64,000 nucleotides of DNA, from contig FR893154.1 of assembly GCA_000433355.1 (NCBI GenBank), forward strand, positions 62,001 to 126,000, read 5' to 3'. The notes beneath the pieces were generated by a model that was not told the DNA's origin, did not search any database, and saw nothing but the letters and a program-made list of their open reading frames with translations. Origin of the DNA: Alistipes sp. CAG:435 (lineage in GTDB: Bacteria; Bacteroidota; Bacteroidia; Bacteroidales; UBA932). Every line of letters starts with the position of its first letter. The stretch's first letter is position 1. The position numbers and the translations under genes are program-made. Below, in pieces: positions 63,140 to 64,000 of this stretch.

Positions 63140-64000
63140 ATGAAAATCAAGCATTTATTAATCTTTCTTTTATCAATTTGCGTCACATTTCCGCTGAGCG
63201 CTCAAGACGAGCAACGTACTATCAAAAGGAAAGTCGCTATCGGCAGATTTTCAAATGAGACGCAGTATGCGAAAGGACTTTTCTATGACAAGGATAATGA
63301 TCCTATGAGGAAACAAGCCCTTGATATTCTTTCATCAAAACTGGCATCCAGCGGAAAGTTCATCCTCTTGGAGCGGGAAGACCTTGACCTTCTTGTCGCG
63401 GAAGCAGGGGAAGACATGAAGAAAATCGGAGCGGATTACATCATCCTCGGTTCGATAACGGAGTTTGGACGTAAAAATGAGGGACAGCAAAAGGTGTTCT
63501 CCTCAACAAAGACTCAAACCGTCGAGGCCGGGGTAAGTATTCGCCTTGTTGAATCGGCGACAGGTCTAATCATCTATTCTGATGAGGCTAAAGGATATGC
63601 TGAGACAACAACCAAGGAGACACTCGGAGTCGGTGGTAAGGCTGGATATGACGCAACCCTTAGCGACAAGGCGATCTCCGCGGCGATCTCTCAACTGGTG
63701 GAGAATATTATCAATAAATGTATGGATAAGCCGTGGCGCTCATACATTTTATCTGTGGAAGATGGAACTTATATCATTTCCGGCGGAGCATCCCAAGGAC
63801 TTGCTGCCAATGACAGGTTCAACGTCTACAAGAAAGGAAAATCAGTAAAAAACCCTCAGACCGGAATGATGATAGAGCTTCCAGGAAGCAAAGTAGGAGA
63901 AGTCACAGTCATTTCTTCCATAGGAGACACTCCGGAAACCGAGATTTCATTCTGCAGTTACTCCGGAGAGGATCTCGATCTTACAAAAATTTCTGAGAAC
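63140..64000 (+). CDS. CsgG-like exported protein, cut by the window end
   Basis: Open for 287 codons to the window edge. A signal peptide (MKIKHLLIFLLSICVTFPLS, cleaved near SAQ) is followed by RKVAIGRFSNETQYAKGLFY, KFILLEREDLDLLVAE, ADYIILGSITEFG and VSIRLVESATGLIIYSDEA. This pattern is that of CsgG/curli-type or related periplasmic assembly proteins with the nucleotide-fold-like N-terminal domain. There is no lipobox cysteine, unlike true CsgG, so a secretion-pore role is uncertain. The start is the ATG at 63140. Confidence 0.75.
   Translation, partial: MKIKHLLIFLLSICVTFPLSAQDEQRTIKRKVAIGRFSNETQYAKGLFYDKDNDPMRKQALDILSSKLASSGKFILLEREDLDLLVAEAGEDMKKIGADYIILGSITEFGRKNEGQQKVFSSTKTQTVEAGVSIRLVESATGLIIYSDEAKGYAETTTKETLGVGGKAGYDATLSDKAISAAISQLVENIINKCMDKPWRSYILSVEDGTYIISGGASQGLAANDRFNVYKKGKSVKNPQTGMMIELPGSKVGEVTVISSIGDTPETEISFCSYSGEDLDLTKISEN

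Overview
The window is chromosomal DNA of a Bacteroidota bacterium, most likely an uncultured or gut-type member of the order Bacteroidales. The evidence is a SusC/SusD pair with surface lipoproteins, a hybrid two-component system regulator, several -7 boxes of the form TAnnTTTG without clear Shine-Dalgarno sites, BACON and DUF3823 lipoproteins, GH92/GH125/GH78 enzymes, and class I fumarase and RF2 of Bacteroidetes type. Base composition is close to 50% G+C. No rRNA or tRNA gene, insertion sequence, prophage or CRISPR array was recognised.

Layout. 1-1490: an AT-rich lipoprotein gene between two direct copies of a hairpin repeat. 1497-5184: ychF, a secreted endonuclease/exonuclease/phosphatase-fold protein, and galK. 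5266-25595: a polysaccharide utilisation locus. On the minus strand a hybrid two-component regulator (HTCS) is followed by a GH78 alpha-L-rhamnosidase. Divergently on the plus strand lie susC, susD, a DUF3823 lipoprotein, two lipoproteins sharing a C-terminal module, two tandem paralogues that look like unassigned TIM-barrel glycosidases, and a GH92 mannosidase. 25699-29182: a CpXC protein and a PspC-PadR-PspC membrane-stress-type operon. 29461-33595: a hairpin-repeat array upstream of a second GH92 and a GH125 (alpha-1,6-mannosidase). 33725-38230 (minus): prfB with a programmed +1 frameshift, class I fumarase and a DUF4091 protein. 38886-39502: a hicA-hicB toxin-antitoxin pair. 39613-43933: an S41 protease, murI, a nicotinate phosphoribosyltransferase and a coiled-coil remnant. 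44118-53592: a small outer-membrane protein, a 2-oxoacid dehydrogenase operon (E2, E3, fused E1, sugar-alcohol dehydrogenase) and a divergent split transketolase. 53764-62647: radC, upp, rpoN with two envelope genes, miaB, cardiolipin synthase and an MFS transporter. 63140-end: a CsgG-like protein cut by the window edge.

How the genes work together (inference). The locus regulated by the HTCS should bind an oligosaccharide at the surface, import it through SusCD, and trim it in the periplasm with alpha-mannosidases, an alpha-rhamnosidase and the unassigned enzymes. The nearby GH92-GH125 pair adds alpha-1,6-mannose removal. The substrate is therefore probably a mannose-containing glycan, perhaps also carrying rhamnose. 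Sugar metabolism is further represented by galK, split transketolase and a sorbitol/sorbose-phosphate-like dehydrogenase beside a 2-oxoacid dehydrogenase complex.

Four sequence-level signals are not explained by the genes: (i) the hexamer GAATAT/ATATTC is several times more frequent than chance in all reading frames; (ii) a hairpin repeat with covarying stems and a conserved tail occurs three times, twice flanking the AT-rich lipoprotein gene; (iii) a REP-like palindrome (GGTCGCT...AGCGACC) occurs between genes and also inside coding sequences, where it encodes linker peptides; (iv) several very long inverted repeats and hairpin arrays lie between operons.
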